This document shows positions 41,971 through 55,398 of a DNA stretch of 64,000 bases, piece after piece. Location of the stretch: positions 30,432,213 to 30,496,212 of the forward strand of contig OZ234493.1 in assembly GCA_965153455.1 (NCBI GenBank). The letters are read 5' to 3'. The stretch comes from Sphagnum compactum (Eukaryota; Bryophyta; Sphagnopsida; Sphagnales). Position 1 is the first letter of the stretch. Each line of letters begins with the position of its first letter. Below the pieces are notes generated by a model. It was not told the DNA's origin. It made no database searches and saw only the letters and a program-made list of their open reading frames with translations. The translations under genes and the position numbers were made by a program.

Positions 41971-44900
41971 CATACCCTTTTATTTTGTTATCTAATAGTG
42001 TTTCTCATGTCCAAGATAAACTTATTTATTGTTTCCCAACCCCCCAACCCCACCCATAAACAATGAAAGTTGGGATAGTAAAAAGTGGGTGATCGCTTAA
42101 ATAAAATCATTTATACCAATCGTTTTATTTCACCATTCAAAAGAAATTATTATACAATGCAGATATATCGACCAAAAGCCAATCTATTACCCCAAACTAA
42201 ATTAACATAAACTTGATTATACTTCATCCAAAATAGATATAAAAGGTGCCAATGGATGATTTTAGATTTTTGTGAGGGGTGAAGTGATAACCCAAATAAA
42301 GATAGTTAACATGTTCATTTTGCATTTAACAAAAATAATATCAATTATGCATTTCTTATTGTTACTCAAAAAGGTAAAAAATCAACTAAATTTGAAGAAC
42401 AAAATACATTGCTTTACTTAAAATATTATGTATAAAAGTAACATGAAGATTTTTTCTTCATTGAATGGGTGAAAGGAAACAACATGATCACATCAAATAT
42501 ATTTTTTTTTTGCAGATTTGATGGTTTTTATGTTCATGAATTCTAACATGATCATTTTAGTTGTGTAATAAAGGTTATGATTTTGTGTGGAACAATTATA
42601 AAATATTGAATTGAAAGATGAAAACTTGGTTGATTTGTTGCAAATGTATTTACATTAAATGCTAAATATGGTTAATGAAATAATGGTAACAAAGGTGTAC
42701 AAAATTTATTACACGTGAAAGAACTTTACAACATCAACAAACTATTATTCCACAAAAGCCAATTTGGTCAACAATCTATAATGGTTCTTTAAATGCATGG
42801 ATTCTCACAAACCATGGCATAGGTGAATAAACATAATAATTATTTCTTAAAACCTACCATAAAATCCAATTCAAAACTACAAAATTTGATGTTTAACCCA
42901 CAATTTTTTTAAAGCATCATAGATTCAAATGATGTTTGTTATTGGCTTAATCACGTGACCAAAAATTTCTCAAGTGGCATGATTGGGTACCTTTTTCATG
43001 TTAATTGTAATGAAAATTTCCAAAATTCAAACCACTATCTTTAATTCCTTACAACCAAGTTCACTTGTATTGAAAGCTTTCAATCAAGAACACCTTAAAA
43101 CCTTCAATTGCACAAAATAATCAAGGAAGATATAATGTGATTTGAAATCCATTACATGTAGGTAATCAAAAGTCAACATATATTCATCATGGATTAACCA
43201 TTGCAAAAAATAAATATTCTCTTACATGTAAATCTATGTACATCCTTAACAAACCATACATCATAATGGTTAAAATTTTAAAATTAGGAATTTTTCTTGG
43301 TGAAATTCACTTTAAGTTAGAATATGCCACATTTGTAATTTTTGAAATTTTTACAATCCCAAGACTCTCAAAACATTTTATCATGTTAAATTTTTATCCA
43401 CCTTGCCCTTCATTGAGTTTCAAGCTTGTGTTTAACTTGATTCTTTAGCTCATTGTAGCGCTAATTACAAGCCAAGGTCAAAGTTGGACACTTAATCTTA
43501 GACATATCATAAAGTTATGAAGCATTCACATGGATTAAACATGCACAAATTCAGTATATCCACTTTACACCACCAAATTTAACATAATAATTTTGGTCAT
43601 GTAACACACACAATCCAATTAGTTAAATTACGACTTATCATTGTCGTTATACAACTTAATCAAACTTTTTCAAATACCATTTTTTCATTGTTTGTGCAAA
43701 TGAACATTACAACTCATGTGTTAGTTTTATGCCATGATGGGGGTAATAAATCATGTGTCAACTCTAATACATGTAAATCGACCCACATATTTGTGTGCCA
43801 ACAACTACCACATCGTGTGTGAACCTATGAAATTGTGTGTTGACTCCCACACCACATGCAAGTCTAATAAATCATGCGAATTCACCAATACAACACAAAC
43901 ATATAGATTTGAGCTCAAATGTTGTTCATGGTATGGAGGGAAATTTTGTGAATCTATTGCATAATATGATAACATGTGTTGGAATTAACAAGCACGGAGG
44001 TTGCACATGAACACAAATCAAAGTTGGAAAGATACATGAATTCACTAAAAATGCAACCACTAAATAATGTGTACTTTGTTAAGGCAACAATTGAATAGAG
44101 TAAAGCTTGCTTTTATTGAAAAACAACAATGGAAACAAAGTCATATCTAATTATGATTTTGGACATTGCCACTTGAGGCATGATTGAAATATCAAAGAGA
44201 CATGCTTGTAGCATTTTAAACAACATTGTTAAAAGCTATAATAGATTTTAATATAGTTTTGGACATAAAACATTAGAAAACAAACTTTTAGAATTGTAAA
44301 TATTGTTTTTTTAGTACCGGATTTGGCTACCAAATTTGTTGTTGGATTTCATTACCAAATTAGTTGTTATCAAAAACTTATTACTAATTTTCAAAGTGTA
44401 TATTTTAAAACCCAAAAAGTTAGCTAATAAAATTGTCTTTTGATAAGGATTTTTAGATAAGATTTATTATGAATCTTAGAGAGATTTTTGGGATTTTCTT
44501 AATTTCTAGGGTGAACCACCATTTTTGCCCCCCTTAAAAGATTATTGTGGGGAAGTTTGTGTAAGATTTTCTTGTGTAATGATCTTTTGATTCTACTTTG
44601 AGTAAACATAATCTTTCAACATTCCTTTTTCTTTTTTTTTGTTTGAATGTATATTTTTTGACATGTATGTATTTTTGCCAGTTTGGAGTTTTTTGCATGA
44701 TATAAACCTACAGTTTGTTTGTACTACTGGTTTTCGTAAGCTTTTTGTGACTATTTATCATTCAATATTGTAGAACTAAAATGTTCATTTTTTAGATCCC
44801 TTATTTAATGAAATATCCTATACTCCAAATTTCACCATGTGATTTATATTCACAGGCTAATATTCAATACCTTCTCCACCAATTTGCATCCCATTTTAAA

Positions 44901-46750
44901 ATATTGAACTTGAATTCAATTGTTGAATTTAATTTAATTGAATTCAAATTCCATTCCATGCATTTGAATTCAATTAAATTTGACTTGAATTTTCGATCAA
45001 TTCAAGTTGCATGCGATGTCATTTGATATTTTTATTCAAATGGAACTTGATTTCCATAAAATCATTCATTTTTTCATCAATTGATTAATTGATTGTCATT
45101 AGTAGTGCATAAACATGGCATAAAATCCAAGTTGATTTTTTTTGGATACACAAGTAGGTTTAAATGGTTGTAATTTGATGTAATTGGTGTATTGTGCCTT
45201 TAACTATTAAAACATAGTTTATGTGTTTCTAAAATATGAAATCATTTATAAACACATGGTGCTTGGTCCACACATAAATACTTTTGTCAAAAATTTATTA
45301 ATTTTTTTGAAGATTATTGAGTCAATAAAATGTGTACAAAATATATTTTTAAGAACACAATACAAGTCTAAAAATATGACTCCAATGTAATGTTTGCATT
45401 TAAACTTTTAAGAAAATGAGGATGTGTATTTTTTTAAAAATTATATTATGGAAACAAATGTAATGCCCAAGTTCCAAATTGAGCAAAATCACCCATTCCC
45501 CGACCCCTTTCCCATCTTCTTTCTTTTCCCTTTTATGTTCCCAATAATTCACTATTATTTATGCAAAATTTCAAAATTATGCATTTTCATGATCATTTCA
45601 TCATTATAGGTTTGAAAAAGGTTACCTATTGTTAAATTATTTCAATACACATAACATGGACATGAAAAGACCATGTTTATTTCGCATTTCATATCCATGT
45701 AAGTGGGTTGGGGGAAGGAAAAATGAAACAATTAAACTTGGAAGAGGTAGGTTTGGATGGCACAAATAAACAAACATAATTCATTTTATTATATACATTT
45801 TCAACATATGCACAGGATTTTGATAAAACTCTTTTAATGATATGAAATTTTGTGGCAATGTGAGATTATATTGTGAAAAAAAGTTAAGTTTAATTTTTAA
45901 TGAAGATGATTGCCTTTATGTCCTTTTTTTCTTTAAAAAGAATGGGAAAATCTATTGCACAAGAGGTTTAAAAAAATTAGAAATGGGTTGAAGGGGCACC
46001 CACCCCTAACACCAAATAACAAGACACATAGCTAATCAATCACATTGATTGAATTTTTTGATCTAGGTAATTGAAAGTTCCATTTGAGTTTTTGGTGGTA
46101 CCTAACATAGAGGGTGAAATGGGGGCAACACTTCCTATCAAACCCAACCAAGTAATCATTTTTAATACATGACATTATATTAATCAAAATTGAAAAGTTT
46201 TTTCCCATTCAAATTTGCCATAAGCCATAATCCCATTAGAATCATGTGTCATAGTTTATGATATGATTAGACTTTGATCGCTAAAAACCTTCTCATTGTT
46301 TTCAATCCACATACTTCAAATCACAACACCTTTTTAAAAAAAAATTGAATTCAAATTAATTCCGTATGAGCTGTTGAAAAAACATTACATGTCATCCAAT
46401 CCCTTTGTTTTTGTTTCCACTTGTGGGGGATGTTCAAGCTTGAAAATTATGGCATTGGCCAAATTCCAAATTAGTTACCCTAAGGTACTTATGAAATATG
46501 TGAATTAGGGCTTGAATTTGAATAATTGGAAACACATATTTGCACATTTGTGTTTTCCACGTGTTAAAGACAACTATTTTGTGCTACACAACCCATATGA
46601 ATCCAATAACTTTTTACAATTTATTCCTCTTACAAATTTCATGCCACTTAATATTATAGCTGGGGGATACTAGTTTTGACAACTACACAAGGATTATTTC
46701 AAACACAAAGTTTATTTTATATTATGTAATTTTCACCCTTTGCTAATAAA
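41971..46750. other. AT-rich intergenic DNA
   Basis: No gene is recognised. A perfect inverted repeat with 17-nt arms (TTTAATTGAATTCAAAT at 44933-44949 and its complement at 44962-44978) surrounds a 12-nt loop. Other content is A/T-run-rich and degenerate. Confidence 0.4.
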
Positions 46751-46930
46751 GTAATCCAATAGTGGCAACCCATCAAACCAAATCCATTGTCTTACATCAA
46801 ATTTTGGCATATCCATCTTGTGAAAGAGGTAAAATGTGTTTCTCTTCTTGGTCATTTCATCATTGTAAACACATGAATTTTGTTTTACATCCTTTTTATT
46901 TTCAAATGATCTTTGGTTTTGGTTATCATT
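46751..46930 (+). pseudogene. Possible hAT transposase C-terminal (dimerisation) remnant
   Basis: The frame from 46762 reads ILAYPSCERGKMCFSSWSFH followed by HCKHMN. This matches the order of the hAT C-terminal signature (I-L-x-Q-P...SxCERxWSxxSxIHxKxRN) with a small insertion after CER. The upstream part of a transposase is not recognisable and no terminal repeats were found. It is a short, decayed fragment. Confidence 0.4.
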
Positions 46931-48420
46931 CTTTCCATAAGGATATTAGATCATGCACTCACATCATACACCAAAAGTTGTTACCTTCATGTTTTTTGAT
47001 GTTTAGTTTTTGTAATTCTTGTTAGGTGCAAAACCAATGCAAATTGTCTTTTTATTTGTTAATAATGATGGTGCTTTGGAAACTTTAATGAGGCAATGGA
47101 TGAATTGTCCTTCCATATTCCAAAGGAGAAGGAGGGTTGCCTCCTTGAATATACATACTTCAAATTTCCTTCGAAATATAAATATCGCTTTCATCATAAA
47201 TGTGTGTGCACAATAATTTTAAAAATGTGAATTTTGAAAATAAAATAAAATATATGCCAAAAAAATTTAGGTACTAAAGTAGAATTGTTTGTCCTTGTGA
47301 ATTCTCTTGAAAAGAAATTATTACTTGTGCCGAAATTTAAATAAAATTAGGAATCTGCAAGATTTTAACTGTTAGGTTTGAATTGCAAACCTTAAAGTAC
47401 ACGGACTTTATATTGAGAAAGTTTAGACACACTAGATTATCCCATAACCTTGAAGAAAATGTGTATATTAATTTTGATAACCATTACTTGCCAAAAATTT
47501 CAGAATTAAACAACCAAATCCCAAAGTTAAATTTAAAATTTAATTAATTATTTGACAATTTGTTGCTGAATCCAATCAGGGAATATAATATGCCATTCCA
47601 AATCCCACCTCCTTTTGTTAAATTGCATATTTCAAAATTGTGAAATGATTCATTTCCCACCATTTTTTTGACATGCAAGATGAACTTACTATATCGAATA
47701 TGAAACCCACATCAATGATTTAAATTTTAACAAAATTTCAAGGGGGCATGTTTCACAACTAAAAACGGTTTTAATGGTTGTTGAAAATGCCATATTTCAA
47801 GGATGATTACTCCACCATTGTGGTGTAAAAAACATTCTTCCACCAAAGGACTATCAAATGGTGTGTGTTTTCCAAGCCCTTCACCATGAAAAATTAATAA
47901 GTTTGAATGGCTAGCCACTAACTCATGAACAAATTAACTATTGTTCATTGCCCAACCACCATGATTAGTTCATGTGTTGTTTTGATTGTTAACAACTGAA
48001 AATAAAGTGTGAACTATGGTGTTTATGGGTGGGAGAAGGACAACACTTGTGTTAAAAAATGGGTTGTGAAGTGTTAAAAAAATGGGTTGCCATATTTAAT
48101 CATGCTAAATAGTTTCCAACCGAACTCTTCAAGTTGTTTTAAATTTCAAAAACTTCAAAGCATGCTTTTAAAACATTGTTCTAATATGTCCCATTCAACC
48201 TTGTTTATGGATAATATTGTAACACTACTTTTGATCAATTTCACAAATTATATACTTACTATTGAGGGGACATATTTACTCAAAATGCTCCTTTAATATT
48301 ACAATAATGACAAGGAAAAGTGTTCAATGCAAACTAATATAAGCTATTGCAAATTAAGTGTTGAGAAACTTCAATTGTTTTAAACATTTTATTTGTTTGA
48401 ATAAAATACACTTACTTACC
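46931..48420. other. AT-rich intergenic DNA
   Basis: No gene or repeat recognised. Short ORFs lack family likeness. Confidence 0.35.
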
Positions 48421-48423
48421 TAA

Positions 48424-48640
48424 TTTTAGCCACTAGGTGTAATCATTATGTTTAGCCACTAAGTTTGTTCAAATTTTAGTCATTAAATTTATTTTAAATT
48501 TAGCCACCAAGTTTAACCATTATGTTTAACCACTAAATTTGGCATTAGGTTTAGCTTAAGTTGAACCATTAAATATCGTTAATAGATATATCCTAAATTT
48601 AGACATTAAGTATAACCACTAGGTTTAACCAGAATGTGGT
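48424..48640. repeat. Diverged short tandem repeat (about 18-22 bp, TTTAGCCACTAAGTTTAACC type)
   Basis: Words of the form (A/T)TTTAG(C/T)CA(C/T)TA(A/G)(A/G)TTT recur about ten times with variable spacing. Copies are diverged and some alternate AGCCAC with AACCAT. Confidence 0.6.
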
Positions 48641-50318
48641 GTTTTTAAAGAAAGATAACCAAACTTTAAATGTCCAAAGTACATTACTTACTATTAACCC
48701 CAAATGATGGACGTAAATTTGCTATTTTATTTTCCCCTTAACTTGCAAAAATTTGAACATAATTTTCAAAGTTGAATAAATTGCAAGTAAGAAGGCCTTG
48801 TCCAAATATTGAATAAGCCTTGTGAACAAGTGGAGGGTTTTGTCATTCAAGTGTGAAAATCAATATTAACACCTAATGGTAAGAATCAAATTTTCAATAA
48901 ATCAAATCTTCCTCCTATTCCATCAATGAATTTAAATGGTCCTTTTTCCCATCTTGAAATGCACCAAATCTTATTAGAATTGGATTGTTGCTAAAAACAC
49001 CTTGGAACACGTGAAATGGGAGGAGGCACACAAAAGTTCCTTAAATTTGGTGACCACCATACTTACGACCAATAAATAATTGGTAGATATTGCCAAAATC
49101 CATATTACTTTGAAAAATGGAGTTTAACAACCCAATTTTGAATATCTAGGATTATAACAATAGACATTAAGTATGTTAAGTCTCCTTATAGATTTTGTTG
49201 CCACCAAAAACTTGATTCATGCACAAAGGGATAATAGGGGTTATTTTGTTCCATTTAACCCTTTCTTGGTTAGGGGGTTGAAATGATTAAAGTTTAATTA
49301 GTAAACTAATCATTTCACTATTCGTATAACATAATAGATTAAAATAATAATAATAAGACGAGATTTATTTATTTTTATATTGAGTAAATTCGTCTGTAAG
49401 GTGAAAATTTTAGATGACATCTAAACAAACGATAGGTGATTAAGGCAAAGATAGATGAGGGGGTATTTTACTCGAGTCGAAATCATGGGGTTGAACTAAC
49501 CTCCTTATTGCACCCAAACTTGAAACCCAATCTAGAAAATACGGAGATTTTTAGTCCTAGGGATAAGATCTCCCAAAGCATCTTCCCCTTAAACTCAATG
49601 ACATGTCCCTCACCGACATATGTTTTTGAGTTATTCTACTTCTCTTTGTATGAATGAGAGAATGAGATAGAGTTATTCTTGTTTACTCTCTTAATTGATT
49701 CCCTTTATTGGCTCCATGTGAATGACATTATAAGTGATGTGATTGTTGAAGGGCCTTTGCTCAATTCCCCCAAAACACACCCACACACACACACACACAC
49801 ACATATACACATAGAGACACAAAACACACACATGACATGACCATGCTTCTTCAATTGTAGACCCACCCAATCAGGCACCCTTTGCTGACAAGACCATAAT
49901 GGGTGGGTTGTAAGTTGTAAGTCAAAAGCCCTCCTACTACATGTGAAGGCTGCAGGTAATAAACCTGTCCCATTGACCCCCCCCCCCCCCCAAAACCCTA
50001 AACCCTAAACCCCCCAAAAAATAAGAATAATAATAAATTCACAAAACAAGTACCTAGAGCAACAATGCACACAAGTTCAACCAATTGGGTTTTTTTAAAA
50101 TGAAAGTTTCAATTAATTAATTAATTAATTAATTAATTTGTTGGGTCCCTTTTCTTTTTAGGGTTTCTTTTTGCCCACTCAATTGGAAGGTAAGAAAAGA
50201 AGGGGGTGTTGGGTGGGGGGGGGGGAAAGGGGTGTTGGGGTTTTGTCTTCATCATAATGGCTTCAATTGTTATTGTCTCTTTTGGGTCAATTGCTTAGCT
50301 CCCCCCATAGTCTATATA

Positions 50319-50392
<74 letters not shown>

Positions 50393-50960
50393 TTGGGTTG
50401 GTAGAAAAAAAGGCTGTTTTGTTGTTGTTGTGGTGGTGCTTGTTGTTGTTGATGATGATGCAGCCATGGAGTGGAGTGTACCCACCCACACACTAGGCTA
50501 GGCTCCAGCTGCCTCATGCTTTGAATCACAGCTCAATTGCAACTGGCTAGCCTTGTCATTAGCTGCACAACAAAATCAATCTTCTGATGGGGTCTTTCTT
50601 TGTTGGCCTTTCTTTGCCTACCAAGGGCAAGAAGAAGGATATTGTTGTGTTTAGACTCATTATGGAGTTATAGTAGCTTAATGGATTTTAATAGGCCCCT
50701 AGGTAATAATAATACTAAACATAATAATAATGATAATAATAATAATAGGTCTATTTTTTATATGAGGATTATTTTTTTGCATAATTCATTAGCTTTCTCA
50801 CTACTCTTTTCCCCATGCCATACCTCTCTAGGTAGGGGAAGTATAAAATCCCATGTGTGTGGGATTTACTCAACTTTGTTGTTCAGAATCTTTGTGTGTG
50901 TGTGTGTGTGTGTCTCTCTCTTTCTCTATCTTTGTCTTGCCTAGAGACCCAATAGAAAAT
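48641..50960. other. Intergenic DNA with microsatellites
   Basis: (CA)n at about 49,783-49,802; a poly-C run at about 49,978-49,992 followed by CCCTAAACCCTAAA; (TTAA)n at about 50,113-50,140; a compound (CT)n(TA)n(GT)n tract at about 50,321-50,391; (GTT)n/(GAT)n at about 50,418-50,460; and (GT)n(CT)n at about 50,893-50,920. No gene recognised. Confidence 0.5.
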
Positions 50961-50969
50961 TTGCCTTAT

Positions 50970-51330
50970 ATTCGGAGGCCATGTTCTATCTCGTAATTTT
51001 CTTGTCACCCAAGACAAAGGATTATTCCATTCTTTTTTCTTGGAGGCCATATTCTATCTATCTCATAATTTTCTTGTCACCCAAGACAAAGGATTATTCC
51101 ATTCTTTTTCTTGGAGGCCATATTCTATCTATCTCGTAATTTTCTTGTCACCCAAGACAAAGGATTATTCCATTCTTTTTCATGGAGGCCATATTCTATC
51201 TATCTCGTAATTTTCTTGTCACCCAAGACAAAGGATTATTCCATTCTTTTTCTTGGAGGCCATATTCTATCTCGTAATTTTCTTGTCACCCAAGGGAAAG
51301 GATTATTCCGGTTCTTTTCTTGAGGTAGGT
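50970..51330. repeat. Tandem array of a 71-bp unit, 5 copies
   Basis: GGAGGCCAT recurs at about 50,974, 51,042, 51,113, 51,184 and 51,255. Each unit continues TTCTATCT(ATCT)CGTAATTTTC TTGTCACCCAAGACAAAGGA and so on. Copies are more than 90% alike by eye, so the array is young. The first and last units lack one ATCT step. Confidence 0.9.
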
Positions 51331-52345
51331 TCTTCCCTTTAAGAAGCATATCATGGCTTGTGTAGAAAGAAAAAGGATTATTCAACATCTTTTACTAGGA
51401 TCATTACAAGGGCCAATACTTCACCATCTAGGTCTCCACTTGCATGGGCCCTCTCCTTGTGGTAATGCCCTTGTCCTTGGGGTGTTGTTGTTCCCTTACA
51501 CTACATTGCCCAATATGAAGTCACCCAATATCACATCCGAAATTGTAAGTTTGTACTAGTTTTTAGTAGGTTCTTTGATTTGGGTGTGTTACAAATTTCC
51601 CTAATGTTTTCTTAAAAACATGGGTTTAGGGTTTTTTAAGTAAGTAAAGTACAAAATAGGCCGACCTTTACACCTATTTTTTATAGGTTGAAGTTTTAAT
51701 TAGTGGTAAAAGTTCATGCTTACACAAACCCCTAAACTTTTATTTTAATTTGTTGTGATACTCCAATACTTATACCTTTTTCTTTTTTTTTTGGTCTTCG
51801 AGAGTGCATAATGTGTGTACATTGGAATTGGACTCAATTTTAAAATCAAGTTTTGAAAATTCTTGAATTTGAAAAAAAAAAAAAGTGCCAAAACTAAAAT
51901 TGTAAGGTTTAAAAATATGAAAAACTGAATTCAAAAAAACCACACCAAAAGAAAGAACCTACCCGAAAAATAAAAAAATAAAAAATTACATTGAGGTCAA
52001 AAATTAAGGATCCCCTTAAAAGCCTTAGGGTCGAAGCAGCACCCACATTGGTACGACGATAAAAATCTCAAAAATTATTTAAGTCATTTTTAAATATTAT
52101 AAATATCTAACGTTGAGACTAAATCATGGTCTCCAAGTTTAAATTTAATAAATTTTTAAGGCTTAATATGGTTACTAAGAGGTGTCCTTATTCGTCAAGT
52201 GATTTCATTGAATTTTGAGTGAATTCATTGATCTAATGAACAAGGACTAATAAACTACACCCACATTTTGTTGTTTATTATTTTAAATAAATGATTAATT
52301 TTGGATGAAATAAAGAAGTCAAATAGTGTGAAACTCTCTTTAAGC

Positions 52346-52377
<32 letters not shown>

Positions 52378-53195
52378 TTATTTATTTATTTATTTGCAAC
52401 AACATATTGTAGTAGTAACTTGGAGGCAGATTTGACACATGTTTTGTCAATTAATTAATAAATTTTGAATAAATTTTCATTCTGAAAAATAATATATATT
52501 CTTGAAGATTCAGTACTTACCCTCCACATAAAAAAAATTATTTTTTAAAAGATTAAAAAAGTAATCAACATTTCTGAAAATAATATAATTATTAGTGTTG
52601 AAGCTATCTAGGAAGTAAGGCCTATACATTTGTGGCCAAGATTCAAATGCGAGAGACTCGGAACCCTAATTTTTCCCCGATGTATTCAAGTTACACATGC
52701 AAATCTACATATATGATGGCTGTTAATGTTTACACTATCTAGATTTATTTATGATATGAAATTTTTAAAGGTTTGAAATTTTTTTCATATGATTTTTTTT
52801 AAATTTTATTATTTTTGGGTTTCAATTGTAAAAGGGAAAATCATAGACAAAAAATCCTTCACTTTCTTTCAAAGGCCGTGTGGATGAAAAACCTTCATTG
52901 CAAAGGGCACCTTACGGAATAGCAAAAAGGCCATTATCATTGGCCATATATACCAGAACGGTTTTCACGAGAACCAGATGGATATTTTATATATTATGCA
53001 TAATTATATATTATATATATAATATATTTATTTTTAAAAAATTAAATGCAAAAAAGAATTTCAAAAAAACCAAGCCAGGTTTTTAAAACCCTAAACCTTA
53101 AACCCTAAAACTACTACTAGTTAGCACAAGGTATCAATTGGGGCTCTCATTGGCCCAATGATTCCGGAACCCTTTGCCAATTGGATGAAGATTTC

Positions 53196-53238
<43 letters not shown>

Positions 53239-54550
53239 GTGGATGAAAAGAGGGCATAATCATCCTCACCACGGATGGTTATGTCCGGTAACCTGCACAC
53301 CCTCGTTGGTTACCGAGTCCAAATAAAGAGATGACAATTCGTGGCCCACTATAGTTCCTATTAGAAAAAACAACCTCTGTGGGTATCAGACCAGTTCTTA
53401 AGGTTCATACCCATGGTTCTCAATAAAATAAAATAAAATAATACCTCTTTAAAATATAAATATAATTTTTAATTTTTTTTGAAAAACCCAAATGGCCATT
53501 CCCAAAATCATCGGTTTCTTTCATGAGAACTGATGGGTCTTTGAGGGTTTTGAATTTAGCCGGAACTGGCAGTTTTTTTTTTTAATTTTGATTTTTTAAT
53601 TTTTTTCCCTAAAACCCTGGAATTGCCAGTTCTCCCATTGTGATATATCTCAAGAATTGGAACCAGTGGAGATTAACAAAATCAAATACCCGCCTGGGCA
53701 ACACTGGTGACAACATGATGCAAACTTTTTTTTAAAAAAATAATTAATTTATTTTATTTTATTTTTGGGGGGGGGGGGGGGGCCTCCCACAAAACCCTTC
53801 ACTAATTTATTTTTATTAATCCCACAGCTTTCTTTTCCCACAAAATAAATGGAAATTCAAAAATATAATAATCCATATTTATTGCTTCATTGGAAGAAAC
53901 TTTCCCACACACACGGTGACAATACATATAATAATAATAATATACATATACATATACATATATAACCTGTAAAGAACCCCCATGGTTTTGGAGGCTGGTT
54001 ATTTGACTTTTTTTTCAAAATTTTGAGAACTGTGGTTATATATCTGAACCCATTCCTTGATAACCGACGGGGGTCTGTTCCCGTTTCTGATAACCTGGTG
54101 CACACTGGTGAAAGCCAATTGAGTTGTGTGGGCTGCATCCCATTTTTCAAAACACCTTCCAAATTTTTTTGTGTGTTGTGTTTTTTTTCCTATGATACCT
54201 GCCGAGTACCCTCTAGGTATCATGGAAAATTAATAATAATAATAATAATATAAATATAAAAATTGGTGGAGGTCCTTTACTCTTTTACCTAGTGTAGAGC
54301 TGTTACCTTTTTACATGTGCTTTTGATGATGTAGTTACATGAATTGTTGTGCTCTTGCACAATTGACTTTCCCTTGGAAAAATAGGTTTAGCTTTTTCTT
54401 TCTCTTTTGTTTGTGACAAAGTGTGTTTTTTTTTCCTACAACAAGCCAAGGTCTAGAGATTGGCTACAAATATACCAATGTGAAGACTTAATTGCCAAGG
54501 TAAGCATCTCAAATGGTGTGCAACAAAGGCCAACATTTTATTTGTGGAGG
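51331..54550. other. AT-rich intergenic DNA with many short inverted repeats
   Basis: (CT)n(TA)n at about 52,350-52,380 and (CT)n at about 53,200-53,240. Short perfect hairpins occur, for example ATGATACCT (54192-54200) with its complement 54215-54223, and CGGTAACC with GGTTACCG near 53,287-53,318. A poly-G run of about 17 nt lies at about 53,766-53,783, and (AAT)n at about 54,231-54,251. No gene recognised. Confidence 0.45.
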
Positions 54551-55398
54551 CAAATTGAAGCGCCCCCAAGTTCCTTGTTAGACCCAAAAAGGGTCCAACT
54601 ATGTTAAAGAGCGAAAGTAGTTGGAACTTGGTGCCGCTCCCAGCTTCCAGCACTAAAGGGGGTGAAAAGGGCGTGCTGAAAGCTCCGGGATTAGACTAGG
54701 AAGAAGGACAACGTATCTAATTACTCGGTCCTGCATAAAAACCAACCAACAAGTTGGTTAGATCACATTCGGAATCACTCTTGGTGTTGGGACAAGCCAC
54801 GGGCAACACGAACTCATTTGACTTACCACGGCCCGGACTCGGGGGAAGCCACCACCTTCCCTCATATAATATTCTTTGCGTTTGCCCACGGCACCTACAT
54901 CCGAATGACTTTTTGTCTCGGGACTCCCAAGGAGGAGTCTCGATACTGTCCCGGTTTGGACTCCTTGGACTTTAGAATCTCATAACTCCCAGCTCAGACC
55001 TTCGATTGGGATGAGGTTTGAAGCAAACTTGTAGCTCTCCTCAAGAGCTTTCCAACGGTGTGTTGCACTCCACCTGCACACACCGGGATTGGGTCGATTC
55101 CCGACTTTTAGTGGTCGGGAGTCAAGCTGCCAGTTTGATTCCCGACCTTTCTTTTGACCATAACTTGTGCTTCAGATGTCTGAATGGCTCATGCAAGATC
55201 ATTTTGGACATCTACACTTCAAGACCTTTCCAACGGTATAAAGAACATCTCAATGCGAGGTGTTTTGACCCCTGCAATCAAGCTCTGAGTTTTTGGGAGT
55301 CCCAGAGGACTCTAAGTTCCCACTTTTGGGAGTGTGAGTTTCATCTTCACACTTGCTGCAAAGTGGGGTTGTGACCCAAATGTAGGTGCTTGTCGTCA
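54551..55398 (-). mobile_element. Dispersed repeat copy 2, LTR-like, inverted relative to copy 1
   Basis: On the minus strand this begins TGACGACAAGC and ends GGAACTTGGGGGCGCTTCA; see the matching block at 740-1590. Within it are GACTCCCGACC, AGTGCAACACACCGTTGGAAAG, AACCAACTTGTTGGTTGGTTT and CTTAGTGCTGGAAGCTGGGAGCG-like segments. TG...CA-type ends suggest a solo LTR, but flanking 5-bp duplications were not seen. An ACCAACTTGTTGGTT palindrome is conserved in both copies. Confidence 0.65.

Noticed and set aside
50970-51330. CRISPR-like array
   Set aside because: Direct tandem units without unique spacers, in a plant nuclear genome; it is a minisatellite.
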